From contig JANNOJ010000063.1 in the NCBI GenBank assembly GCA_031399025.1, forward strand, positions 1-64,000: a DNA stretch of 64,000 nucleotides, given 5' to 3'. The notes beneath the pieces are model-generated. The model was not told the origin of the DNA and searched no databases. It saw nothing but the letters and a program-made list of their open reading frames with translations. The stretch comes from CBDBZL01 sp031399025 (lineage in GTDB: Bacteria > Pseudomonadota > Alphaproteobacteria > Sphingomonadales > Sphingomonadaceae). The stretch's first letter is position 1, and every line of letters begins with the position of its first letter. Shown here one piece after another: positions 18,263-25,728 of this stretch. The position numbers and the translations under genes are program-made.

Positions 18263-19016
18263 GCCGCCCGAGGTCATCCGCGCCAAGCTGCTGGCGAACA
18301 TCCCGCACGGCTTCCTGGGGCGACGCGGCGGCGTGTCGACCGGCGTAGTCGCGGGCCTGCAGGTCGGCCTGGGGGCGGGCGACGATCCCGACGCGGTGGC
18401 CGAGAACCGCCGCCGCGCGGCCGAGGCGGTGTGCGCCGGGTGCGACATCGCCACCGTATACCAGGTCCATTCCGCCGCGGTGGCGCCGGTGACGCGCCCC
18501 TGGCCCGAGCGCGACCGGCCGCGCGCCGATGCGATGGTGTGCCACGAGCCGGGGATGCTGCTGGCGATCGTCACCGCGGATTGCGCGCCCGTGCTGCTCG
18601 CCGATGGCCAGGCAGGGGTGATCGGCGCTGCCCATGCCGGCTGGCGCGGAGCGCATGGCGGGGTACTGGAGAACACGGTGGCCGAGATGTGCGCGCTGGG
18701 CGCCCGGCGCGAGCGGATCGTCGCCGCCATCGGTCCGGCCATCGCCCAGGACAGTTACGAGGTCGACGCGGCGTTCCGCGCCCTCTTCGCCGCGGCAGAC
18801 GGGCGGTTCTTCGCACCGGGCCGCGAAGGCCGCTGGCAGTTCGACCTGCCCGGCTATGCCCAGGCCCGCCTCGCCGCTGCGGGCGTGGAGCGGATCGAGC
18901 GGCTCGCGCTCGACACCTACGCCGATCCCGCGCGGTTCTACTCCTTCCGCCGCGCCACCCACCGGGCAGAACCCAATTACGGGCGCCAGTTCTCCCTCAT
19001 CGCGCTGCCGGCCTAG
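18255..19016 (+). CDS. pgeF: PgeF/YfiH-type multicopper-like (laccase domain) protein, purine nucleoside phosphorylase
   Basis: 253 residues. Metal-binding positions of the DUF152 family are seen: His72 (YQVHSA), Cys110 (TADCAPV) and His127 (AAHAGWRG). Family members were first called polyphenol oxidase or laccase. Later work assigns purine nucleoside phosphorylase and adenosine deaminase activity and, for PgeF, peptidoglycan editing. The start is a TTG at 18255 overlapping pepN; no ATG is available in the N-terminal region. Confidence 0.9.
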   Translation: MAEPPEVIRAKLLANIPHGFLGRRGGVSTGVVAGLQVGLGAGDDPDAVAENRRRAAEAVCAGCDIATVYQVHSAAVAPVTRPWPERDRPRADAMVCHEPGMLLAIVTADCAPVLLADGQAGVIGAAHAGWRGAHGGVLENTVAEMCALGARRERIVAAIGPAIAQDSYEVDAAFRALFAAADGRFFAPGREGRWQFDLPGYAQARLAAAGVERIERLALDTYADPARFYSFRRATHRAEPNYGRQFSLIALPA

Positions 19017-19324
19017 CCCGTCCGCAAGCCACCCGAGTGTCCCGAGCCCTTGGCTCGGCTCGGGACACTCGGGAACGAACGATTGAGCAGTTGTCGCGAG
19101 GCCCGGCTGGCGGTCGCCGATCGCTCTTCCTGCCGTCCGGCTCGCCTCGGCGCACGAAACTGTCATAATACCGCCAAAAGGCGGGTTGGCATCGCTGCGG
19201 CGCTCGGCTATCAGCCGGCCGGGTCACTGCCGGCGACCGGGTCTGGCGCGCGACTGTCAGGACATCTTCGAGGGTTCGCGACCGGGCGGGATTTCGCTCG
19301 CGGACCGGCAGGCAAGGCAGGGTA
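19017..19324. other. intergenic leader of the pet operon, with hairpins
   Basis: 308 bp between pgeF and the Rieske gene. It holds the 17-bp perfect hairpin at 19032-19073 and a small CCGCC-AAAA-GGCGG hairpin at 19171-19184, preceded by TCATAATA, which could be a -10-like element. No open frame here resembles a gene. A promoter for petABC is expected in this stretch. Confidence 0.6.
19032..19073. terminator. perfect 17-bp inverted repeat downstream of pgeF
   Basis: The arm CCCGAGTGTCCCGAGCC (19032-19048) is exactly complementary to GGCTCGGGACACTCGGG (19057-19073), with an 8-base loop. No T-run follows, so it may be a factor-independent-like terminator or a dispersed REP-type palindrome protecting the pepN-pgeF mRNA end. 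Confidence 0.65.
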
Positions 19325-19903
19325 ATGGCATCCACCACGGGCAGCGTCGAGACCGGCACCCAAACCGCCGTGGTGGGCGAACAGGGCGTACGCCGTCGCG
19401 ACTTCATCAATATCGCCGCGGTCTCGGCCGCGGGGGTCGGTGGCCTGGCCACCCTGCTGCCGCTGATCTCGCAGATGGCCCCTTCGGCCGACGTTCTGGC
19501 CGAAAGCACCACCGAGCTGGACCTCAGCACGCTGGAGAGCGGCCAGACGATCAAGGCGGTGTTCCGCAAGCAGCCGCTGTTCGTGCGCAACCTGACCCCG
19601 GCCGAAATCCAGGCCGCCGACGCGGTCGATGTGGGAGGCCTGCGCGACCCGCAGACGCTGGCGGAACGGACCAAGGAGGGGCGCACCAACATCCTCATCA
19701 CCATGGGCGTGTGCACCCATCTGGGCTGCGTGCCGCTGGGCGCCGCCGAGGGCGAGAACAAGGGCGAGTTCGGCGGCTATTTCTGCCCCTGCCACGGCTC
19801 GCACTACGATACCGCCGGGCGGATCCGCAAGGGTCCGGCGCCGAGCAATTTGGTGGTTCCCGAATACGTGTACACCAGCGACACCAGCGTCACCATCGGT
19901 TGA
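19325..19903 (+). CDS. petA: ubiquinol-cytochrome c reductase, Rieske iron-sulfur subunit
   Basis: 192 residues. RRRDF near residue 23 and the hydrophobic stretch after it form the twin-arginine signal anchor. The [2Fe-2S] cluster ligands are Cys130 and His132 (CTHLGC) and Cys154 and His157 (CPCHGSH), with Cys135 and Cys156 forming the disulfide. Part of the bc1 complex, it passes electrons from ubiquinol to cytochrome c1. First gene of petABC; the cytochrome b ATG follows after 16 bp. Confidence 0.97.
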   Translation: MASTTGSVETGTQTAVVGEQGVRRRDFINIAAVSAAGVGGLATLLPLISQMAPSADVLAESTTELDLSTLESGQTIKAVFRKQPLFVRNLTPAEIQAADAVDVGGLRDPQTLAERTKEGRTNILITMGVCTHLGCVPLGAAEGENKGEFGGYFCPCHGSHYDTAGRIRKGPAPSNLVVPEYVYTSDTSVTIG

Positions 19904-19919
19904 GGCGAAAGAGCGCGCG

Positions 19920-21248
19920 ATGAGCTTCCCCTGGGCCCGGCAGTACCAACCCACCAACCCGGTGATGCGTTTCTTCGACGAGAAACTGCCGCTGCCGCGG
20001 TTCGTCTACAACGCGGTGGGGGCGGGCTATCCGGTGCCGCGCAACCTCAACTACTTCTGGAATTTCGGCGTGCTGGCGGGCTTCTGCCTCGTCCTGCAGA
20101 TCGTCACCGGCGTGGTCCTGGCGATGCACTATGCCGCCAACGCCGAGATCGCCTTTGCATCGGTCGAGCACATCATGCGCGACGTCAACTGGGGCTGGCT
20201 GATGCGCTATGCCCACGCCAACGGCGCCAGCTTCTTCTTCCTGGTGCTCTACATCCATATCGGCCGCGGGCTGTTCTACTCCTCCTACAAGGCCCCGCGC
20301 GAGATGATCTGGCTGATCGGCGTGGTCATCTTCCTGCTGTCCATGGCCACCGCCTTCATGGGCTACGTGCTGCCCTGGGGGCAGATGAGCTTCTGGGGCG
20401 CGCAGGTGATCACCGGGCTGTTCGCCGCCATTCCGCTGGTGGGCGAGCCGATCCAGATCTGGCTGCTGGGCGGCTATGCGCCCGACAACGCCGCGCTCAA
20501 CCGCTTCTTCTCATTGCACTTCCTGCTGCCGTTCGTGATGATGGGCTGCGTCATCCTGCACATCTGGGCGCTGCACATCCCGGGCTCGTCCAATCCCGCG
20601 GGGGTCGAGGTCAAGAGCGAGAGCGACACGCTGCCGTTCCACCCCTACTACACCGCCAAGGACGGCTTTGGCCTGGGCATCTTCCTGATGCTCTACCTCG
20701 CCTTCGTGTTCTTCATGCCCAACGCGCTCGGCCACCCGGACAATTACATCCCGGCCAACCCGCTCTCCACGCCGGCGCACATCGTCCCCGAGTGGTATTT
20801 CTACCCGTTCTACGCCATCCTGCGCGCCTTCACCGGCGACTTCGGCATCCCCTTCACCAGCATCGTGTTGATCCCCGCCAAGCTGCTGGGCGTGATGGCG
20901 ATGTTCGCCTCCATCCTGGTGTGGTTCTTCCTGCCCTGGCTGGACAGCTCGCCCGTGCGTTCGGGGCATTACCGCCCGCTGTTCCGCAAGTTCTTCTGGT
21001 TCGGCCTGATCCCGACGATGGGCGCCCTGTTCTATCTGGGGGGCGCCGCGCCGGAAGAGCCCTACGTGATGCTCAGCCAGATCTTCACCGCCTATTACTT
21101 CCTGCACTTCCTGGTCATCCTGCCGCTCGTCTCCGCGATCGAGCGGCCCGAGCCCATGCCTTTCTCGATCACCGAGGCGGTGCTGGGCCAAGGCCCGAAC
21201 GACAAGGAAATCGTCAAGGGCGAGTACGCCGAGCCGGTCGCGGTCTGA
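19920..21248 (+). CDS. petB: cytochrome b of the bc1 complex
   Basis: 442 residues with eight membrane segments. The quinol-site motif PEWYFYPFY and the heme-bearing helices II and IV are visible (LAMHYAAN and SFFFLVLYIHIGRGL; FSLHFLLPF and ILHIWALH supply the other His ligands). GYVLPWGQMSFWGAQV is the cd-helix quinone site. The ATG at 19920 starts MSFPWARQYQP; the longer open frame is shadow over petA. The C-terminal tail after the last helix is short and charged. Confidence 0.98.
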   Translation: MSFPWARQYQPTNPVMRFFDEKLPLPRFVYNAVGAGYPVPRNLNYFWNFGVLAGFCLVLQIVTGVVLAMHYAANAEIAFASVEHIMRDVNWGWLMRYAHANGASFFFLVLYIHIGRGLFYSSYKAPREMIWLIGVVIFLLSMATAFMGYVLPWGQMSFWGAQVITGLFAAIPLVGEPIQIWLLGGYAPDNAALNRFFSLHFLLPFVMMGCVILHIWALHIPGSSNPAGVEVKSESDTLPFHPYYTAKDGFGLGIFLMLYLAFVFFMPNALGHPDNYIPANPLSTPAHIVPEWYFYPFYAILRAFTGDFGIPFTSIVLIPAKLLGVMAMFASILVWFFLPWLDSSPVRSGHYRPLFRKFFWFGLIPTMGALFYLGGAAPEEPYVMLSQIFTAYYFLHFLVILPLVSAIERPEPMPFSITEAVLGQGPNDKEIVKGEYAEPVAV

Positions 21249-21278
21249 TCGCCCGATGGTCAAGGGAATAACGCGACG

Positions 21279-22160
21279 ATGATCCGCCTTATCGGCATCC
21301 TGACCGGCCTGTTCTTCGCCGGCTGCGTCCTTTTGTGGTCGTTCGTTCCCGGCTTCGCCACGGTCGCCAGCCAGGGCTATTTCGTCGAGCCCACGGCCGA
21401 GCACGAATTCCACCGCGATCCCAGGCCGGTCGAGTTCCAGCACGACGGGCTCTTGGGCACCTGGGACATCGCCCAGCTCCAGCGCGGCTACAAGGTCTAC
21501 AAGGAGGTCTGTTCGGCCTGTCATTCGATCGAGCTGATCGCCTTCCGCAACCTGACCGAGCTGGGCTACAGCGAAGCGCAGGTGAAGGCCGAGGCGGCCA
21601 CCTGGCAGGTGCCGGGGATCGACGGCACCACCGGCGAGGCGATCATGCGCCCGGCGACCCCGGTCGATTACTTCCCCTCGGTCTATCCCAACGATGTCGC
21701 CGCCCGCGCCGCCAACAACAACGCCATCCCGCCCGACCTGTCGCTGATGACCAAGGCGCGCCACGACGGCCCGGCCTATGTCTATTCGCTGTTGACCGGC
21801 TACCAGGCGCCCGAGCCCGAACTGCTCGCCCGGTTCCCCGATGCGGCGCCGTCGCCGGGGCTGCACCACAACCCCTATTTCGCCAACCTCAACCTCGCCA
21901 TGTCGCCGCCGCTCATCGTCGATGCGCAGGTGACCTACGATGACGGCACCACCGCCACCATCGACCAGATGGCCAAGGACGTCGCCGCCTTCCTCACCTG
22001 GACCGCCGAGCCCACGCTGGTGAAGCGCCGGCAGACCGGCTGGCCCGTGCTCGGCTTCCTGCTGTTCGCCACCGTGCTCGCCTGGTTCGCCAAGCGGCAC
22101 ATCTGGGCCGATGCCAAGGGGGCCAAGCCGCGCCAGCCGGAAGCCGGCGCCGAAGCCTAG
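21279..22160 (+). CDS. petC: cytochrome c1 of the bc1 complex
   Basis: 293 residues. The N-terminal hydrophobic signal is followed by the heme c site CSACH (Cys78, Cys81, His82). The axial Met lies near residue 208 (NLAMSPPL), and a C-terminal anchor helix (PVLGFLLFATVLAWFA) precedes a charged tail. An AAGGGA sequence lies before the ATG at 21279. It ends the petABC operon, and an RHS fragment begins only 6 bp after its stop codon. Confidence 0.97.
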   Translation: MIRLIGILTGLFFAGCVLLWSFVPGFATVASQGYFVEPTAEHEFHRDPRPVEFQHDGLLGTWDIAQLQRGYKVYKEVCSACHSIELIAFRNLTELGYSEAQVKAEAATWQVPGIDGTTGEAIMRPATPVDYFPSVYPNDVAARAANNNAIPPDLSLMTKARHDGPAYVYSLLTGYQAPEPELLARFPDAAPSPGLHHNPYFANLNLAMSPPLIVDAQVTYDDGTTATIDQMAKDVAAFLTWTAEPTLVKRRQTGWPVLGFLLFATVLAWFAKRHIWADAKGAKPRQPEAGAEA

Positions 22161-22166
22161 CGCCGC

Positions 22167-22856
22167 TTGCCGCTGAACGAGGAGCCGGGTCCGGTTCCGC
22201 CAAAGCGCGGCTCGATCATGGCGGTGACCGACGCCTACGGCCAGCTGCAGCCCGGCACCTGGGGCGCGATCAACCGCTACGACGAATACGGCATCCCAGG
22301 CCCGGCCAATGCCAAACGGTTCCAGTACACCGGCCAGGCCTGGATCCCCGAGCTCGGCATGGTCCACTACAAGGCCCGCATGTACTCGCCCACGCTCGGC
22401 CGGTTTATGCAGACCGACCCCATCGGCTATGAGGATCGATTTAATCTCTACGGTTATGTCGCAAATGATCCGGTGAATTTCGTCGATGTCGATGGCGAAC
22501 AAAGGCGTCCGATATTGGCACCCCAGATGGGGCCCAATGCACCCCGAACATTGCCTGAAATGTTGCGCGCGCAGGAGTTTCGCTCGCGCATCGCTGAGAT
22601 TAACGCCGTCAATTCAAGGCTTAACCGATACGTTCCGACTTCCATTGGACATCCGTCGGCGAGCGATGTTAGGATCGCAACAGGGGTAAGTAGAGCGGCA
22701 AACATTGTCCGGCCGGGAATCATAATTTCGAACCCGGCAGCCTCTACAAGCGGACAGTCGGCAGTGGCCAATCTACGAAGCGTTCTTGGCCAAGGCCAAT
22801 TTGATGGAGTTACCGGAAAAGGGGCATTTCATTTTACCGCTGGGCGGTCAGAATAG
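22167..22856 (+). CDS. orphan RHS-repeat tip: truncated RHS core joined to a C-terminal toxin-like domain
   Basis: 229 residues from a TTG at 22167, or 212 from the ATG at 22218. From residue about 16 to 110 it is clear RHS core: GSIMAVTDA, RYDEYGIPGPA, FQYTGQAWIPELGM, YKARMYSPTLGRFMQTDPIGY and NLYGYVANDPVNFVDVDGE, the last being the usual end of the core before a variable toxin tip. All upstream RHS repeats are missing: petC ends 6 bp before. The following roughly 120 residues are unrecognised, encoded by A/T-richer DNA, and would be the toxin part. The frame ends early at 22856 while a compatible frame continues (next entry), so the tip may be frameshifted. Confidence 0.7.
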   Translation: MPLNEEPGPVPPKRGSIMAVTDAYGQLQPGTWGAINRYDEYGIPGPANAKRFQYTGQAWIPELGMVHYKARMYSPTLGRFMQTDPIGYEDRFNLYGYVANDPVNFVDVDGEQRRPILAPQMGPNAPRTLPEMLRAQEFRSRIAEINAVNSRLNRYVPTSIGHPSASDVRIATGVSRAANIVRPGIIISNPAASTSGQSAVANLRSVLGQGQFDGVTGKGAFHFTAGRSE

Positions 22857-23067
22857 CCAATCCGCGGCAATGGCGGCATTGGGAGCAAACGGTGCTAGCC
22901 AAACCAGCTTAAGTTTTGGTGGCGGTCTGACGGCTACCGCTCACGCTTACACAGCCACTTCAACCCAAGGGCCATCCATTAATGTCACATTCCATCAGTC
23001 TATAACCCCGACGGGATCACTGATACCGCGAGACGTAGTGGTTGCTTCAGTCAAGATCAGGTATTGA
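22786..23067 (+). CDS. probable continuation of the RHS toxin tip in another frame, or small ORF
   Basis: 93 codons in a different frame, overlapping the end of the RHS tip. The product is Ser/Thr/Gly-rich and looks beta-stranded (LSFGGGLTATAHAYTATST, then VVVASVKIRY). It stops 3 bp before the downstream gene. A single-base shift near 22830-22850, around the run CCGCTGGGCGG, would fuse the tip to this frame and give a toxin domain of normal length. It could also be an independent small protein; no clear Shine-Dalgarno sequence precedes its ATG at 22786. Confidence 0.4.
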   Translation: MAKANLMELPEKGHFILPLGGQNSQSAAMAALGANGASQTSLSFGGGLTATAHAYTATSTQGPSINVTFHQSITPTGSLIPRDVVVASVKIRY

Positions 23068-23070
23068 TTC

Positions 23071-23607
23071 ATGACGATTCGATCTCAAGCAGCAGGAGGA
23101 GCCGACCAGAAAATCAACGGAGTGCTTCGTAGCCTGCATTACCTCTGCACCGGCGCGTCCGATCATTTAGAAAAGGGATACAATGCATTTTTACTTGATG
23201 ATGTACTATATGACATCTTGAGTGGGAGTTTGGGGCAAATTTTGCGGTTGCCAGCACACGTTGTGGAGCTGGAAGGGATGGCAATCGAGCAGTTTTCATT
23301 TCAAGCAATTTGCTCGATTTCATACTATGATAACCGAAATTTCTTCGTCGATATTGCTCCCATGCTAGAGCGGCGAGTGATAGTTGCCTCTCAGGATTTC
23401 AGCTTAGCTATTTTCTCTGACTTCAATGATTTTCAGATAGCGCTCATTGATCACGATCTGCTTGAGAGCAATAAAAAGATCGCGCAATTGATGACGTCTT
23501 TGCGCGTAGATTTAACCGATTATAGTGAGTTTGAAAAGGGTATGAACAATGCTCTGCAGGCAATTGCGCGAAGGATCGAAGGCATCAATAGTAGCTTAGA
23601 TAAGTGA
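23071..23607 (+). CDS. putative immunity protein paired with the RHS tip
   Basis: 178 residues, acidic and soluble, with no signal or membrane segment and no family I recognise. It is encoded in markedly A/T-richer DNA than the chromosome around it and starts 3 bp after the RHS-tip continuation. A GGAGGAG-like run lies only inside its own 5' region, while GATTC precedes the ATG. Position directly after a toxin tip, small size and acidic, helix-rich sequence are what immunity genes of polymorphic toxin systems show. The immunity role is an inference from context only. Confidence 0.6.
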   Translation: MTIRSQAAGGADQKINGVLRSLHYLCTGASDHLEKGYNAFLLDDVLYDILSGSLGQILRLPAHVVELEGMAIEQFSFQAICSISYYDNRNFFVDIAPMLERRVIVASQDFSLAIFSDFNDFQIALIDHDLLESNKKIAQLMTSLRVDLTDYSEFEKGMNNALQAIARRIEGINSSLDK

Positions 23608-24306
23608 TCTTGGCTATCGCGGCTTCAATTCCGGTGAGAGCATCGCAAATACCTGCTGATTCCGCCTTTGGCGATCGTCCCTCACCGGAGTCCAGCCTCG
23701 CTTCCGAACGACAGGCATCGACAATCGCGCCCCCTCGCCGACAGTCCCTATATTGCGTCGCAATTCCTCGATCCGGTTCAGGCTCGTTCACCGGATCATG
23801 ACCCGGAAGTGACAGACAATCGGCACACCGTACGCGAGTGCTCGCTGGTGCAGGCTATTGATGTGGTTGGGTAAAAGTGTGATTTTGGGGTGTGGCAGCT
23901 TCTCAATCGAATCAAACTTGCGACCCGGAAGTGATTTACTTTGTAGCAAGCCATTATAATCGCGCAGATTTTTGCGGCGGTCTTGCCAATCAAATCCAAG
24001 TCACCGGCGAATGCCGCTCCAGGGCCGGTCGTGCCTTGATCTATCCCTGTAGAGAGCTGCCAAAGGCTCTGCTCTGGGCTGCGGGAGTGGTCCCCGGCCC
24101 CTGATCTCGTCCTGTGCTGCCAGCGCCGCGTGTGAGCGGCTGAGAAGGGTCAGGAGGCGGTGGCGGCCTCCTGTCCTGCGCCGGCCTGGGCGAGCACGTT
24201 GTCGAGCATCCGGGAAACGAACCTCTGCTCGCTCGGGGAAGCCGTGCGATGGCATCGAGCTGCTGTTCGAGACGCGAGACCGGCCCTCGCCGGGTGCGGC
24301 GCGGAC
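23608..24306. other. non-coding or decayed A/T-richer stretch of the RHS island
   Basis: About 700 bp without a convincing gene. Short frames exist on both strands but none has a recognisable domain. A 13-bp direct repeat GACCCGGAAGTGA occurs at 23800-23812 and 23922-23934. The first 450 bp are A/T-richer; from about 24000 the composition returns towards the genome norm. I read it as debris between two RHS pieces. Confidence 0.5.
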
Positions 24307-24399
24307 GACGGCGATGCGCTGGTGGCCGAGTACAACTCCGCGGGCACGATGCTGCGGCGCCATCTGCATGGCGCGGGCGCCGGCGATGATCCGGTGGCG
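24307..24399 (+). pseudogene. second RHS core scrap
   Basis: 31 codons reading DDGDALVAEYNSAGTM followed by LRRHLHGAGAGDDPVA. This is the RHS core segment that normally lies about 20-30 residues before the GSI-AVTD motif, the very part missing from the fragment at 22167. It is cut on both sides: upstream residues are unrelated, and downstream the DNA runs straight into a RelE-like remnant on the opposite strand. Confidence 0.7.
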
Positions 24400-24604
24400 A
24401 CGATCGTGATGACCGACGGCCGCCGCTCTTGCCGCTTGCGCCGGGCGGGATGCGCACCTTGCGAACGCCCCCGCCGAGCGAAACCCCCGATCTCGGGGTT
24501 GGCGGCGATGTAATCGACCAGCGCCGCACGCTCGTCATCGCTCCTGATCGCCTCGCGCGCCGCCGGAACTCGGGCAATTCGACAACGGTCCGCAACACGA
24601 TCAC
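24400..24604 (-). pseudogene. broken RelE/HigB-type toxin gene
   Basis: Reading the minus strand from the ATG at 24604 gives RTVVELPEFRRRAR in one frame. SDDERAALVDYIAANPEIG follows in a second frame, GVSLGGGVRKVRIP and GKSGG return in the first, and VITIVAT is in the second again. Joined, these make a typical RelE-family toxin N-terminal two-thirds. At least three frame changes and loss of the C-terminus show it is dead. No antitoxin gene is recognisable next to it. The 3' truncation coincides with the RHS scrap. Confidence 0.7.
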
Positions 24605-24892
24605 ACCACCCCTCCATGCGTCAGCGGCCTATCGGTCAGCGACGCACATGCACGGCCCTCGACCGGAAGGCTTGACCCGGCCGCGAGCATCGGGCCACAT
24701 CCGCGCCATGGCCCAGGCAGCGCGCATATTACCCTCTCAACCGCTTGCCGCCGCGCGCCCGAAAACCGCCTCCGGAGCGTCCCGGCCTCGCCGCCATCGC
24801 CGGCTCAGCCGCTGGAGCCTGCAAGCCACGGATGGGTCGGGGAAAAACGATCCGGTGCGGCGGGGTGCGCCAATGCCGCAGAGGATGCCGCC
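24605..24892. other. apt upstream region
   Basis: 288 bp between the RelE remnant and apt. No gene is recognised. A GAGG Shine-Dalgarno at 24881-24884 precedes the apt GTG. Confidence 0.5.
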
Positions 24893-25432
24893 GTGCTGAG
24901 CCGCGACGAGCTCAAGGCGCTGGTCCGCACGGTCCCCGACTTCCCTCGGCCCGGGGTCCTGTTCCGCGACATCACCACGCTGATCGCTCATGGGCCGGGC
25001 CTTGCCGCCACCATCGAGCACCTGGCCGCCCTGGCCACGCCCGCGCGGGCAGCGGCGGTAGCCGGGGTCGAGGCGCGCGGCTTCGTCTTCGGTGCCGCCC
25101 TGGCGATCCGCCTGGGGACCGGCTTCGTGCCGCTGCGCAAGGCGGGCAAGCTGCCGGTCGCGACCATCTCGGCGCAATACGATCTCGAATACGGCTCGGC
25201 GAGCATCGAGCTGGACCCGGGCGCCGTCGATCCGGGCGAGCGCGTCGTGTTGATGGACGACCTGCTCGCCACCGGCGGCACTGCGCTGGCCGGCATCGAC
25301 CTGCTGCGCCGTGCTGGCACGCTCGTCGAACATGCGCTGTTCGTGATCGAGCTGCCCGACCTGGGCGGGGCGGCCGCGCTGCGCGGCGCCGGCGTGGCGA
25401 CGCATGCGGTGCTCGCCTTCGAGGGGCATTGA
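24893..25432 (+). CDS. apt: adenine phosphoribosyltransferase
   Basis: 179-residue purine salvage enzyme making AMP from adenine and PRPP. FRDITTL near residue 24, the adenine-binding VEARGFVFGAALA and the PRPP loop VVLMDDLLATGGTA are all present. The start is GTG at 24893 with GAGG 8 bp before it; the ATG at 24885 is out of frame. Length is normal. It sits just after the decayed RHS island and before tRNA-Gly. Confidence 0.96.
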   Translation: MLSRDELKALVRTVPDFPRPGVLFRDITTLIAHGPGLAATIEHLAALATPARAAAVAGVEARGFVFGAALAIRLGTGFVPLRKAGKLPVATISAQYDLEYGSASIELDPGAVDPGERVVLMDDLLATGGTALAGIDLLRRAGTLVEHALFVIELPDLGGAAALRGAGVATHAVLAFEGH

Positions 25433-25563
25433 CCAGAGCGTGCGGCCGCGCGGGTGAGGGGGCGTCCGCGCCGAGCAGGCCTTGCCGCGCGGCGAGGGCG
25501 CTTGACGGCCCGGCCCAGGCGATGGCAATCGGCGCAGGCGCAGGCGGTCCCGCCCGTCGCCGA

Positions 25564-25637
<74 letters not shown>

Positions 25638-25658
25638 TTTTCCTGATCGGCCGCTCGC

Positions 25659-25683
25659 GCTCCCTGCGGGCCGCGCAGGGAGC
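25659..25683. terminator. hairpin between tRNA-Gly and the efflux operon
   Basis: GCTCCCTGCG (25659-25668) pairs perfectly with CGCAGGGAGC (25674-25683) across a 5-base loop. It lies between the plus-strand tRNA and the end of the minus-strand efflux operon and could end transcripts from both sides. There is no long T-run. Confidence 0.55.
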
Positions 25684-25728
25684 ATTCGCAAGCTTGGGAA
25701 TACACCAGCAAATGCCAGCGCGCCGAAC

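Noticed and set aside
14681..18742. A 1353-codon open frame on the minus strand.
   Set aside because: Only its last 278 codons are the SDR gene. The rest is antisense to pepN and pgeF, and its Arg/Ala/Gly/His-rich composition is what GC-rich codon bias produces opposite a real gene.
20511..22502. A 663-codon minus-strand frame opposite petB and petC.
   Set aside because: It is antisense to two certain respiratory genes and has no motif; its His/Gly/Asp-rich low-complexity sequence is a codon-bias shadow.
23600..23870. Possible IS5-type transposase remnant on the minus strand (RGIATQYRDC).
   Set aside because: The resemblance to the C-terminal block of IS5 transposases is limited to about ten residues, and there are no inverted repeats or further motifs.
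23800..23934. 13-bp direct repeats GACCCGGAAGTGA as insertion-site duplications.
   Set aside because: Too long and too far apart for a target-site duplication of a known element, with nothing recognisable between them; kept only as a note.
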